Origin: Pleodorina starrii
Lineage: Eukaryota > Chlorophyta > Chlorophyceae > Chlamydomonadales > Volvocaceae
NCBI GenBank assembly: GCA_030267565.1
Contig: BRXU01000004.1
Coordinates: forward strand, 1,678,001 to 1,742,000
Length of the DNA: 64,000 nucleotides
Direction of reading: 5' to 3'
Within the stretch, counting starts at the first letter, position 1; each line of letters begins with the position of its first letter. The translations under genes were made by a program, and so were the position numbers. Below, piece after piece: positions 24,289-35,849 of the stretch. The notes beneath the pieces were generated by a model. It was not told where the DNA came from. It did not search any database and saw nothing but the letters and a program-made list of their open reading frames with translations.

Positions 24289-24918
24289 ACCGCACATATC
24301 AGGAATCAACACATGGAGAATCATAGGGAGCAGCGTCATGTCGGAAGCGCGTTGTTCGCACCAATGTGCACCAATGAATTCAACAGGGTTACAAGGCACC
24401 ACCAATTGCTCCATATCGGTCCCGCACCTCCAGAAGGCTGTCCTATGGTACGGCATGCTAAGTGTGGATCTTAGCATGCTCCGCGTGCCCCGCATGCTCA
24501 AGCCTCGTATGTTTCTCCATGCCGCAGAGAGCTCATATTGGCCATTCAACAGTAACTTTGAAGTTATTATCTATCGAGGGCGCCTTCACATGAGAACAAG
24601 GTTGCTTGTGGAAAATTACATCATAACTGGTCAGCGGCGACACAGAGTTAGTGCTGAGTTTGCAGTTACCATATGGCATCAAACATTTGTAAGTTTGTAT
24701 ACGCAGTTGTAATCGCATGACTGCAAGGCGCCAGAGACGCCTTCGTCAACGCTGTGAAGTTAACCGAGACTCGGGCTATGGCCTGGATGCGGCAGTTAGG
24801 TAAGAGGCTGAAAGTTGAGACAACAGACCCTTTAGTATGCCTTGGAGGCGGCTTGACCAAGGCGAGCTGACCGAATGCGGCTCACCCCGTCACCAGGATA
24901 ATAACGGACGACGACAAG

Positions 24919-27900
24919 ATGCTGAAGGCTTTGTCGCAGCTTCAGTCGTGTCTAGATCGCTTGGGGGCTGCGGCGCTGCACGGCACCGGTTCGTCCCGAC
25001 CCCTGGAGCCCTTGCCAGGCCATCTCCAGCCTCCGGAAAGACCTTCTACCATCAATCTATCGACGGGGGATGAAACAGAAGAGTGGATTCAGCTGCAACT
25101 GAAGAGCGCGCGGCGAGCCGCGGAACTCGAAATGGATGCCATGAAGGCCGCCTCATGCCTGGCCTCTGTTACAGACGCCCTGGTGACGGTGCAGGCCATT
25201 AGCCCACCGCTCCGAGCGGCCGCTGCCGCGGAAGCCCGGTCCCTCGTGGTGCAGCTCGCGGAGAGCCTGGCGCAGCTCCAGCGGCAGCAAGTGCTCGCAG
25301 CCAGTGACGCATCCAGGGCGGCGCTGGCGGCAGGTGACTTGGACGGGGCAGCGGCGACCGCCATTCGGGCTCACAGGGCTGCTGACGTTATGCTGTGGGC
25401 CGCCTACATCAGCGGGCTGAGGACGCTTCAGGAGGTGGATCCCGCCCAGAGAGCTGCATCGGAGGCTTTGGCAGCCCTGGCGGCGGCGGCGCCGTCGGAC
25501 GCTTCAGGTATGGGCAAGGCGGTCCCAGTCGCCGCTCGGCTGGCAGCCGCATCGTTGCCGTCCCCTGTCAACGACGCCTGCAGCCGCAAGACGTTCATAG
25601 CCACGGTGCCAGCCTCGCCCAGCGCACAACCCACGCAGTGCCCCGGGCCCACCTCGGGGGCGGAGGCGGGGACGGCCAGGAACCCTGCGGCATTGGGAGA
25701 AGGCAGCAGCACCGGAACCACTCCGGGCGCAGCTGCGGTGTGCACTTCGCCTCGGCCATTCGCCTGGGCTGTTACATCACCGGCACCAGAACCCAAATCC
25801 GCGGCGCAGCCATTCGCTTCGGCTGCCTCGGCACCTGCGCCGCAACCCACATCCACAGTACCGCAGCCCGTTTCGGCGTCCACCGCTCCGGAACCAGGAC
25901 CCAAATCCGCGGCAGTGCAGCCGTCTGCAGCAGCACCAGCACCCCAGGCAGCAGCTGTCCACGGCCAAGGCATGTCGGAGCACATACACGACGCTGCCAC
26001 AACGCCCACCGCCGCTAGGGGCACGTCGTCTCCGGCGTCAGCAGCAGCGTCCCTCTCATTCGCTGAGACCGGAGTCGCCAAGCTCAAAAGCAGCGACAGC
26101 GGTGGAGCATCATCATCATCATCATCATCCCCGGGCAACAGCAGCAGCGGCGGCAGCTGCAGCAGCTCAGCGGCAACGGCGCCGCTGACCCGCACCGAGC
26201 CTGCCATTGCCATTGGTCGCGCCCTGGTGCATGCGGCACCCACCAGCGGCGAGGCGGCTTGCTGCGTTGACTCGGTTCCAGTCGCCACGCCGAGACTGAG
26301 TCACCCCTCGAGTCCGCCCGGTCCGACAACCGGAACGGAGCAATCCGTGTGGAGCGCCTTGTCGCACCTGGCGGACCTGGCGGACCTGACGCTAGCTGAC
26401 GGCAAGCTGCCGCCTGCCGCCCTGCACCTGGCCGCCGATGCCGCCTTGGCAGCGCTGGAGATGCCACAAAGCGCGTGGTCCCGCGACATCCCCATCGCCT
26501 GGGCCGTTCCAAAGATCCGCTGCGGCCTAGTGACGCTGTTGTCGTACGCTGTACGGCTGGTTTCGGAGGGCAAGCGTCACGACTGCGCGGACCTGGCGGT
26601 CCTGGAGCCCGATTGGATCATCATTTTGGAGGCCCTGGTGAAGGCCACCGATGATGTGCTGGAGGTGCGATACGGACCTGCCGCCAGCGCCGAACACGAG
26701 GTGTGGGTGGACGTGGTTCGGCTGCTGGTTCGAACGGACCTGGTGCAATGCCTCAGCCGCGTGTTTGTGAGGATGACGTCGGTTGGTGTGGAGGTGGAGG
26801 TGGTGACAGCTGCGGAAGACGCCGGGCCGATGGCCGCGGCTGCATGGACGACGGGCGCTGGGGCGCCGGCTCAGGGACCGGCGCCCGACGGCGGCGGCGG
26901 CGAAGGCGGCGCTGCGCTGCGCTGCAATGTGCTGCAGCTCAGCTGCTGCCTTTTGCGCAGTTTGGTGTTCGTGGTGATGGGCATTAGCAAGTTCGCTGCC
27001 CTCGAGCGCCCGGACGTGCGCGAAGTGGTGCGGTTGCTGCGCAACGCCATTCTGCGCAGCGGGGTATTGGAGCACTGCGTGCGCTGGGCAGCTCTGCCAC
27101 TGCGATTCGCCGCGGCGCCAGCACATGGCGGCGTGGGCGGCGGCGGCGCAGGAGCCGTCGGCGACGACGGCGAGGCGTTTGTTCCTGACAGCTTTGAGGT
27201 GGCGGCAGCCGGTTTCCCGATTGAGGCCGTTCTGTATGCGGCTCGCTGCGGCTCCGGGCACGTGCCGGCATTGGCGGAGATCCTGCTTTCGGGCCCCTGC
27301 ATGAAGCACTTCCTGCTGCTGCACGCCGTATCGCAGCTGTGCGCGGTGGACGGGGGCCCCGACTACGGCCTGCCGCCCGGCGCGAGGCTGCCGCCGATGC
27401 CGTGGTTGGCAGAGATGAGGGGCGGCGGCGCCGGGGACCGCTTTATAGGGACAGAGGCGCACCGGGGTATTGAGAGTGAAGTCCAGGGCGGCTGTCATCT
27501 GCCGGCGGAATTGATGGCCATGTCATTCTACTGGTGGGCTCTCAAAAGCCGCGCTCGTCCCTGCTCGGACCGGGCGCTGCGGGCGGTGTGCGAGCGAACC
27601 GCCATCGCCGCCGCCGCCAGCACCTTCTATGCGGAGGATGGAGCCGCGGCGGCAGCAGCCGGCGCGGCAACGACAGGGCCGCCAGCAGTGGACGCCGCCG
27701 GGGGGTTCGGCCCGCTGCGTGCCAGGTTCTGGCCCCCCGAGGAGGCAGTGGCGCTTGGCCTGGCGGCAGTGGATTGCGCCTTTGCGCTCACGCGCGGCAG
27801 GTCGGCCGGTTACAGTCGCGGCCTGTGGGCGCCCGTCGTCGCGGTCGCGAGCGCCGCAGTGCGCATCCGGGCAGACTACACCGTGCAGCTGTACATGACG

Positions 27901-29840
27901 GATCCACGCAGCCCTCTGCAGCTGCTGATGGCGCTGCCCTTACCGTCCCTGGGAGCTGTTCTGACGGGTAGGTCGGTCAGCGAGCGGGTCGGGGGCGAGA
28001 TGCTGCGGCACAGTTCAAAAGTGCAGTACTGCACAGCAGTAGGGATGGATGCCTGTTCCAGGTTGCGGTGCCAGTGACGTCCGCATGGCCATTCCTTTTG
28101 GGTGCAGCAAGGGCGGTAGGTAGGTAGGTGGGTAGTAGGTAGGTAGGTGGGTAGGTAGAACCCTTGCAAAGGAAGCGCCCGCGCAGCGCAGTGCAGCGCA
28201 GCTCTTCTCACCGCTAACGGTTGAAGACCGCGAATTTCCTCCGGGCGGCGCGAGTGTCATCCGAGCACGCCCTCAACCTTGACCCGTCCCTCCCTCAACC
28301 TCGCACCACGCCCACTCGCCCCACAGACGCTGGGGCTTTTCCGCCGCAGCCCGGCCCCGACCTGGCCGCCGCCCTGGCCGCCGGCTACGTGCCCGCCCTG
28401 GAGCTAGCCATCCGCTACGAGGCGCGCCTGGCCGAGACCTCGGAGGAGCGCCTGCTGCCGGTGCTGCAGAGCGTCGTTTGGCTGCTGCATAACCCGCCCC
28501 TCATGGCCAGCTTCATGGCATACGGCGAACCCGGCGCCGTGGCCTCCCTCCTCATTACGATGGCCAAGACGTCCTCCCGCCTGTTGCACATCAGCTCGGA
28601 GACGTACAAGATGCGCTCCTTTGCCAAGCTCGCTGTGTTGAGAGCGGCTACAAGCTGGGACGGGTCGGGGTCCGGGCCGGAGGACCGCTTTTGGTGGCGG
28701 CGCAGCATCCGCGGTGGCGGCCTCCGCAGCGGCGCGGAGCCGTCGCCGCTGCGGAGCGACGCCAACGCCCCCGAACCGGGTCCATCTGTCGCCGGGCCCG
28801 GTGGCGGCGGAGGCGTCAACGGCGTCAGCAGCCACGGCCACGATGTGCACAGCCGGGCTGCGCAGCTGGCCCCGCTGCACCAGCTATTGCTCTTGGCTGT
28901 GTTCGGCTTGGGCAGGTGGCTGCCGCTCATGGCGCCGGTAGTGACCGAGTCGGGACGGCCAAGTAGACTCGAGGCACCCACCGTCTTGTGGATCGACTTC
29001 TGGCTGCCGGCCCTCGTGCATGCCTATTTGTACAGCAGCCGGCAACCGGCGGCAGTTTCCGAGAGCGACGCTGCCCCAAGTGCCCCAAGCTCGAGCTCGG
29101 CCGCGGGAGAAGGCGGCGGACACGGTGAGGACGACAGCGACAGTGGCGGGGATGCCAGGACGAGGCGAGAGGAGGCTGCCAGTTGGGAGCGGCTGCTGCT
29201 GGGGACCCTGGACCTGCCGACGTTGGCGGCGATTGCCGTGCAGAGACTGTACGGCATTCTCGAACGCGCACCGGAGTTGATGCGGACGTCGATCGTGCCG
29301 ATGTATGTAACGATGCTGCTACACCTGCTGGTCGCCTTCCCTCGCCAGGGGCGGCTGTTGTTGCAAACGCCGCTTGTCACCGATGGACGCCCGGAGGTGC
29401 CGCTGCTGGTCTGGGTGCAGAGCAAGTATAAGCGCAGAGCTGACGGGCTCAGCGACACCATACGGCACTTTCTGGAGCTGGCGCCGGCGGTGGCGGCAGG
29501 GGGGAACCCCACCGCGGAGGACGTGGCGCGGCTGCGCAGCGCGCCGGAATGCGCCCGGGCTGTGCGGCTGGGGGCCCTGCTGCCGCCGCCCTGCCTCGTG
29601 GCGGCGGCGCTGCCAGAGATGCGGCTGTGCGCCAACCCCATGTGCGCCAACCTGGAGGGCGAACGCGAGGCGTCGCTGCGGCTGACCATGCCGTGCGAGG
29701 ACGGCGGCGGCGCGGTGTCGTACTGCTGCCAAGGCTGCAAGGACGCCCACGGGCGGACGCGGCGCGCGGCCCAGTGCGGCGGCGGGCCGGGCGGCTGGGG
29801 GCTCGGGCGAGGGGAGGGGTCTGGGGGCGTGTGTGCGTGA
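24919..29840 (+). CDS. MYND-type zinc-finger protein, copy A
   Basis: Two coding exons, 24919-27967 and 28327-29840 (stop TGA), give about 1520 aa. The donor (ACGG then GTAGGT) and the acceptor (CCCCACAG) join in phase 1 and are conserved in the two sister copies. The start MLKALSQLQSCLDRLG is shared by all three. Layout: helical N-terminus (about 1-190); Ala/Pro/Ser-rich linker with PAPEPTSA-like repeats (about 190-480); a long Leu/Ala-rich region that could be helical repeats; and a C-terminal finger at about 1451-1500 with CANPMC, then C, YCCQGC, H and C. The finger lacks one Cys of the second pair and one His, so it is a degenerate MYND motif. MYND fingers bind protein partners in other eukaryotes; the role here is unknown. 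This copy lacks a ~23-residue linker segment found in B and C. Confidence 0.85.
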
Positions 29841-31387
29841 CCCGGGAGGGGTGTGACGAGCGCGGCCGCGGAGGCGTTGCGCCGTGTCTGTTCGCCTTGG
29901 GGGTTGGAGGTGTGCCTGTAGCCACCTACCGTCTTCGTCCCTTCGTTGCGCTATCTTCTTTTTTACCTACCGTATGCGGTGCGTGGCAGGAGCCCGTCTT
30001 GATGCGGCACTAGGCTTCGGTGCTGATGGTCGCTGGTGGCGATAATGACATGGCGCCCGAGCTAACATGCGATGCGTGCGCGTCTCATTTCTCGTGTGCA
30101 GTGCGCAGTGTGCAGCTGCCATGGCCTTGCGGCAACGGAATGCGCCCTGGGCCAGGCGCTGCTACTTCCGGGCCACGTGGATACGCGTCGCGGCCGAGAG
30201 CTGTCCTGGCTGTCTGTCCTGCAGAAAGTTACCGAGCTGAGCAACGCGCCCGGCCGAACCCACATCCCCAAACAGCAGGGGCCAGCGGGAGAAGGTATGG
30301 GTACAGAGAATGGGTTTTTGTTCGCGGGCTGTGTGGCGGCGGCGTGCACGTAGGGCTCGACACATAACAATGCTGACAGGGGCTGATATAGTACTGTACT
30401 GGACGACGCGTGTCGGCCGCGTCCCGTCCCGTTTCGCAGGCGCTGAACCGTTTGGCGCATGTACCGGTAGTTCACGGTGTCCAACGAACGGACTCTTGTG
30501 TGGCCTCACCCATCGCCCTAAGGCTGATCCATCATATGGGCTGGATGCAGGATGCGTGTTTCACAAGTGAGGTTCTCCATACGAACATTTAGGTTCTCCA
30601 TACGAGGTCTTGCGGTGAGCGCGTAGGGGCCTCACGGTCCAGCTTGGCAAGTGCACGCCGGCTGTTGTCACATACAGGCAGGCAGGGTGACCGGGCCACT
30701 CGGGCGGGCGCGTGTCGCGTTCGGACCAGCGGGCGCGGCTGGCGAGGAACTGGTGTCTGGTGGGCCAGATTACGTACTGTTGGGTTGATGAGTTGATGAG
30801 TTCAGTGCCCCGCCCGGCTGGGCACGCATACATTTGCCATCACCACAGCGTCCAATGTCAATCATGGCGTGTGCATCCCTGCGTGTTGCTACCGGTACTT
30901 CGTAGCACCAGGTTGCCAGTGGACGGGCTGTCGTGGAATGGAAAGGGTTGTTATAGGGCCCCAGGAATGGAAAGGGTTAACTAACAGGGCCCGCAGGGCT
31001 GTGCTGCAGGAAGGCTTGGCCAGGGCAAAAGCCTTTGGGGCTGCGTGATGCGTGTGCGTGCGCGCCTCTTGCCGCATCGGTAGGCTCATCTCGTCGCACC
31101 CGAAGTTGGAACCCGGACTACCGGTAAACGGGGGATGGCTTCACAGAGCGCTGCATGACTGGGCGGGAGTTATGCACTTTCATGCGCGCTCAGGGACTAC
31201 GCAGCATGGCAAATTGGCAATGTGTGAGACGGTGTGAGTCGCGCTACCCCAGTCGCGCTACCCCAGAGCCACCCCGGGGATCGGTTCGCGGCAACCGCAG
31301 TAACCGGCGGTGCCAGATGATGTGACGATGGGTTCCACCAGAATGATACGAGCGGTTCGTGCAGTACGAGGAGGGAGGGGGCAATAA
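29841..31387. other. 3' flank of MYND copy A, no gene recognised
   Basis: Conserved as the inverse of 34372-35849 and present again after copy C (44150-45535). It holds a family-1 fragment near 29924-29970, a repeated GGTTCTCCATACGA at about 30570-30610, a TGATGAGTTGATGAGTTCAG motif near 30785, a GGAATGGAAAGGGTT repeat (30935 and 30965) and a tandem GTCGCGCTACCCCA (31237-31266). Any frames here have no family match. Confidence 0.5.
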
Positions 31388-31563
31388 ATGCAGCCGGGCT
31401 GCTCGGGGGTGGCGGTGGCGGTGGGCGGGTCGGCACCTGAGGAGGTGGGTGCGGCGGGGGTGGTGCTGGACCCGGCGGGACACCAGCTGCGGGTCGAGGG
31501 GCTGGATCTGTCTTCCGTACAGTCCTTCCGGCTGACGTGGAAGCCAAAGGCCGCGCCGCCATG
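31388..31563 (+). pseudogene. GH31 alpha-glucosidase last-exon fragment (unit A)
   Basis: Translates to a peptide matching the C-terminus of the glucosidase encoded at 52320-53261: GGSAPEEVGAAGVVLDPAG and QLRVEGLDL followed by QSFRLTWKPKAA. It lacks the final eight or so residues and the stop, and is joined to unrelated sequence on both sides. It has no promoter or upstream exons, so it is a non-functional relic carried in the duplication. Confidence 0.85.
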
Positions 31564-32272
31564 GTATCTGTCACACGCCAAGAAAGGCCTCACACCGATC
31601 CGCCAGGTATTGCGCCATCCCCATAATCTGCTTGTCCTTGGCAGCACATCTGAAGTACGTCTGTACGGCTGTACCTTTTGCTGTACCGGATTCACTGGGG
31701 GAGCAGCAGCTGGGTACGGCAGAGGCTGCGAGCGCGAGTGATGAGAATGAGAGCCCTTGCCCCGGTGTCGTCGTGAATGTGGCAGCCGCGGCGAACGACA
31801 ACAGGTACAGCCCCCCCGTTAGAGAGACGCGGCCGCCAGAGTCCCCATCCGCGCACGGACGCGCAGGGGGGGGGGTAAAATAAAGGTACCGCAGCGATGG
31901 GACGAAGGCACGGCCGTGCGCGGGGATGCGCGTGGGTAGCACCCAGCGGTGGCAACCCCGTTAGGCATTCCCTGCCTACCCCCCAGCTGGGCGCCTGGGT
32001 GTGGGTGGTGGACCGAACACCGCGGACGTCGCCGTGGCAGCGTGGCATCCCCCAACGAGATGATTGTAACAGTCAGGCGCGCTGAGCAGCTGTGGCACCT
32101 TGTTGCTTGTCGGCATGGTAGCCCTTGGCGCTGCTCGGTCCGGGGAGTTGTTGAGTGGTAGTCGGTGTAAGGGTGGGTGTGCCGCTCGTGCAGCTGCCGC
32201 CGCCGCCGTGGTGCAGCCACGTGGGTGGTCGCCTTGGTGACGGGTCTCCGGCGTTTGACACGGTGTCGAGGG
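31564..32272. other. Spacer in unit A, partly shared with unit B
   Basis: No gene recognised. Most of it matches the inverse of 43080-43520 in unit B (for example ACACGCCAAGAAAGGCC and TGGGTGTGGGTGGTGGACCG) but is replaced by different sequence in unit C. A family-1 fragment (ACCGCAGCGATGGGACGAAG) occurs at about 31890. Confidence 0.5.
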
Positions 32273-32518
32273 CTCAGTGGGTGGCGTCGTTGTGATGTGG
32301 AGTCCCACCCACCATCGGACTGGGGCATGACGGCCGCCGCGCGCCGTGGGGGCTGGGTCCAGATGCGCGCGTATAACATTATCTTTGCGCTTGGGGCAAT
32401 GTCGCAGACTATGAGGTCTTACCGAGTCGCGACTATTGCTGGTTGAAAACTAAATTCCATCCCCGAGGTCGTGGTCTTCGGGCCCTTCCTCAATTTCTGG
32501 CGTCCCTTTTGGGACCAC
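32273..32518 (-). repeat. Dispersed repeat R, copy in unit A
   Basis: The inverse of the sequence beginning GTGGTCCCAAAAGGGACGCC at 42652, 51668 and 59471. The four copies are nearly identical over about 245 bp. GGTCCC AAAA GGGACG at the end forms a small hairpin. Confidence 0.88.
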
Positions 32519-33605
32519 CCAATCAATTATACAACTTCACAACTCCTGACAATTTGCTCATGCAGTGCACTGGATGACAGCTATATGAATTCACAGCCTT
32601 GTTTTTCCCCCTGGCTTCCTGTCGGGCCTTTCATCCCCACCCCCCAAGCTTGCTGCCGGGCGCTTTCTCGGCTCTCTGACCACGACCCACTTCACGCATG
32701 AGCCCCCCCACCGCCTCTTGACACCACCACCACCACCACCAGGCATCATCGCTGTCCATTACAGCCTGCACCAATCATCACCCACACGGACGGTCTGCAC
32801 CGCACCCGACCCTCCTCCCTCGCCGTTCCGCGGTGGCGCCCATCCACCTCGCTGCCTTTCCTTGCCCTTCGAGCGCCCCCCTCTGGCCAGGCCCCCTCCA
32901 TCTACCCTCCCTAAGCCCCACCAGTGCGCACGCAGACCGCGCAACCTGACAAAAGGCGGACTCGCCTGCACTCTCAACAGGGGAAACAAAGCGGGTGGGA
33001 ATGACGGAAATGCGAGGGAAGCAACTGCGGTGGCGAAGGAAAGGAGCAAAACGGAGGGAGAGCAGGCAAGCAAGGAGCACGTGAGCCCGACGCACCCCTC
33101 CGACGAGACGAGGTGGCTACGTGGCACAAAACGGGGACTAGCACTCCTACTTGCCCAGTCCTGCTTTTCCCTGGCGTCATGTCGTAGCGGCCGCAATCTG
33201 TGACACTTCGATCGCCTACTTCTTGAGGCGGCCCAGCGTGTTAGCGGCGAACCCTCAGCGAAATTTCGCCTCTTCTTGGCGCAGATCCGGCTACCGTATA
33301 CGGTGCCCTGGTGGTCGAACTTTGCAGTCCGGCCGCCTTTTGCAGGATCTGAGCTCACTCACCACCCGCTTCGCGATTACCCGCAAAGCCCGCTGGCTGT
33401 GCTGTTACCGGTAGCTGGCGGCGTGCGCTCCTGCACCGGGGTGACGAGTTCTCGTCCCCCCGCCCCCCCTCCCGTGAAGGCGGTGCGCAACGCTGGGCTT
33501 GGGTGCGTGCCCTCCGGGCGGGCAGCACGGTACGACTCCCAGGCGTAAGGGACTGACTTGCTCGGTGCAGTGGGTGCAGTGGGTCTTCATAGTCGCCAGC
33601 ACTGC
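32519..33605. other. Outer flank of unit A, no gene recognised
   Basis: Matches the inverse of about 41945-42651 in unit B, and partly 51180-51500 in unit C. CT-rich blocks and a CACCACCACCACCACCA run (about 32727) are present. The boundary with unit B similarity is near 33605, where a GAGAGAGAGAGAGAG run starts. Confidence 0.5.
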
Positions 33606-33898
33606 CGTCGGCGAGAGCTTGCACAGGGAGAGAGAGAGAGAGATTGTTACAGTTGTACGGTATGGCCCCATTCTCCTCTGGGCACCATCCGCACCACAGA
33701 ACCTTCCAGACGATCCTCATTGGACAACTGGGATAGCTCTGCCTTCTAGGGCGGACCTCATCCATTCACCCAATCTACCACCGAGACAGAGGGTTCAGCG
33801 ATCGCCACCACTCAATCGTGTGAATCCTGGCCAATCAACTCGGCCACCAACTCCACTCATAGCAGCTAGCCATAATCTCACACCCAGCGGTAGCCGGA

Positions 33899-33966
33899 GG
33901 TCTCCACAGGGATCGAACCTGTGACCTCGAATGTCCTAAGACCATGAGGTGTCACTAGACCAGACC
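33899..33966 (-). other. tRNA-like sequence (SINE head or tRNA pseudogene)
   Basis: On the minus strand it shows an A-box-like TGGTCTAGTG, an exact B box GGTTCGATCCC within a paired T-arm (ACAGG/CCTGT), and ends that pair over five bases (GGTCT/AGACC). The anticodon and D arms do not fold properly. It is therefore more likely a tRNA-derived SINE promoter or a decayed tRNA than a working gene. Confidence 0.45.
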
Positions 33967-34122
33967 ACAGGGCTATCGACCTATTGCACAGGGCCTATCG
34001 ACCTATCGTACCAGTATCTATCGATCAATCAATCGATTGAGAATGCGTTCAGTCCCTGACCTTCCCGGACGAAGGACTTACCGAACACCCTGGCTTACTC
34101 TGGGTATCGTAGACGTAGACGT

Positions 34123-34160
34123 GGTTGTTACAGTGGGGTCCAGGCCCTCGGAGGGATGGA
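34123..34160 (+). repeat. TIR-type end (GTTGTTACAGTGGGG)
   Basis: Single end of the GTTGTTACAG element family, with GTCCAGGCCCTCGGAGG following. No partner end was seen nearby. Confidence 0.55.
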
Positions 34161-35849
34161 GCCAGCGGGCCAGGCAGCAACTCGCAGGCTGCAACCGGAC
34201 GAGGCCTGTGCCCTAGACCCCCCAATTAAAAGGAAAGGATGAACGTGTGAAAACCCCGTCATCACCGTGATTTGCTGTGCTCTTCCTAGCCGGGTCGCTC
34301 GTAATTTCCTGGGTGGCTCGTGCTGTCTGGCCCGGCCTAGCTTTCCTTTGCCCTGGTAGTTTCGACCTTTATTTTACCCCGTACTGCACGACCCGCTCCT
34401 ATCTTTCCAGTGGAACCCATCGTCACATCATCTGGCACCGCCGGTTACTGCGGTTGCCGCGAACCGATCCCTGGGGTGGCCCTGAGTTAGCGCGACTGGG
34501 GTAGCGCGACTCACACCGTCTCACACATTGCCAATTTGCCATGCTGCGTAGTCCCTGAGCGCGCATGAAAGTGCATAACTCCCGCCCAGTCATGCAGCGC
34601 TCTGTGAAGCCATCCCCCGTTTAGTCAGGGTTCCAACATCGGGTGCAACGAGATGAGCCTACCGATGCGGCAAGATGCACGCATGCACACGCAACGCGCA
34701 GCCCTGGCCAAGCCTTGCTACAGCACAGCCCTGCGGGCCCTGCAAGCTAACCATTTCGATTCCAGAGGCCCTACAACAACCCTTTCCATTTGTATACAAC
34801 ACTTTCCATTCCATGACAGTCCGTCCACCGGCATCCTTGTGCTGCGCGAAGTAGCAACACGCAGGGATGCCGGCGCGAATGGCATTGGACACTGTAGTAA
34901 TGGCAAATGTATGCGTGCCCAGCCGGGCGGGGCACTGAACTCATCAACTCATCAACCCAACAGTACGTAATCTGGCCCACCAGACACCAGTTCCTCGCCA
35001 GCCGCGCCCGCTGGTCCGAACGCGACACGCGCCCGCCCGAGTGGCCCGGTCACCCTGCCTGCCTGTATGTGACAACAGCCGGCGTGCACTTGCCAAGCTG
35101 GACCGTGAGGCCCCTACGCGCTCACCGCAAGACCTCGTATGGAGAACCTCACTTGTGAAACACGCATCCTGCATCCAGCCCATATGATGGATCAGCCTTA
35201 GGGCGATGGGTGAGGCCACACAAGAGTCCGTTCGTTGGACACCGTGAACTACCGTATATGCGACAAACGGTTCAGCGCCTGCGAAACGGGACGGGACGCG
35301 GCCGACACGCGTCGTCCAGTACAGTACTATATCAGCCCCTGTCAGCATTGTTATGCGTCGAGCCCTACGTGCACGCCGCCGCCACACAGCCCGCCAACAA
35401 AAACCCTTCCTCTGTACCCATACCTTCTCCCGCTGGCCCCTGCTCTTTGGGGATGTGGGTTTGGCCGGGCGCGTTGCTCAGCTCGGTAACTTTCTGCAGG
35501 ACAGGCAGGACAGCTCTCGGCCGCCCCGCGCATCCACGTGGCAGCGGAAGTAGCAGCGCCTGGCCCGGGACCCATTCCCGTTGCCGCAAGACCATGGCAG
35601 CTGCACACTGCACACGGGAATCGGGACGCGCACGCATCGCATGCCGCTTCGATTTACGGAGTGGAGGAACGCCATGTCATTACCGCCACCACCGACCATC
35701 AGCACCGGAGCCTAGTGCCGCACCAGGACGGGCTCCTGCCACGCACCGTAGGTAAAAAAAGAAGGCAGCGAAGGGACGAAGACGGTGGCTACAGGCGAAC
35801 AGACACGGCGCAACGCCTCCGCGGCCGCGCTCGTCACACCCCTCCCGGG

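Larger units (their letters stand above)
23609..24290. mobile_element. TIR element (GTTGTTACAGTGGGCTCC) with possible captured sequence
   Basis: The left end GTTGTTGCAGTGGGCTCCAG at 23609 and the right end, whose reverse complement is GTTGTTACAGTGGGCTCCAG at 24271-24290, form terminal inverted repeats about 680 bp apart. A second left-type end starts at 24154. The interior (23711-24064, minus) reads as a hydrophobic protein fragment. Related ends occur at 34123, 51082 and 63129-63148. No clear target duplication was found. Confidence 0.55.
23365..24918. other. Divergent intergenic region between RAD50 and MYND copy A
   Basis: Should contain the RAD50 promoter (minus strand) and the promoter and 5' UTR of MYND copy A (plus strand). 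No TATA box or other element was identified with confidence. The middle is occupied by transposon-like sequence (23609-24290). The last ~260 bp before the MYND start are strongly conserved in the other two MYND copies. Confidence 0.6.
24290..33605 (+). repeat. Duplicated unit A (MYND gene, 3' flank, GH31 fragment, repeat R)
   Basis: One of three long homologous units. In order on the plus strand: MYND 5' flank, MYND copy A, 3' flank (29841-31376), GH31 last-exon fragment (31388-31563), repeat R (32273-32518) and a segment (32560-33605) matching the upstream flank of unit B. It is inverted relative to units B and C, so A and B face each other. Borders were judged by eye and are good to tens of bases. 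Confidence 0.8.
33606..34371. other. Unique centre between inverted units A and B
   Basis: Not found elsewhere in the window except for a TIR-type end at 34123 (GTTGTTACAGTGGG). It includes a tRNA-like sequence at 33899-33966, a direct repeat of CTATCGACCTAT (about 33972 and 33991) and the short palindrome-rich ATCGATCAATCAATCGATTG near 34018. No coding frame is convincing. Confidence 0.5.

Noticed and set aside
25395..26018. Long open frames in the other frames and opposite strand of the MYND exons
   Set aside because: Shadow frames of GC-rich coding sequence. Only the frame with a shared start, conserved splice sites and conserved ends in all copies is kept.
28060..28160. GTAGGTAGGTAGGTGG tract as the donor of the MYND intron
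   Set aside because: Using it would put the 1-base deletion of copy A into coding sequence and break phase. The earlier ACGG-GT donor works for all three copies.
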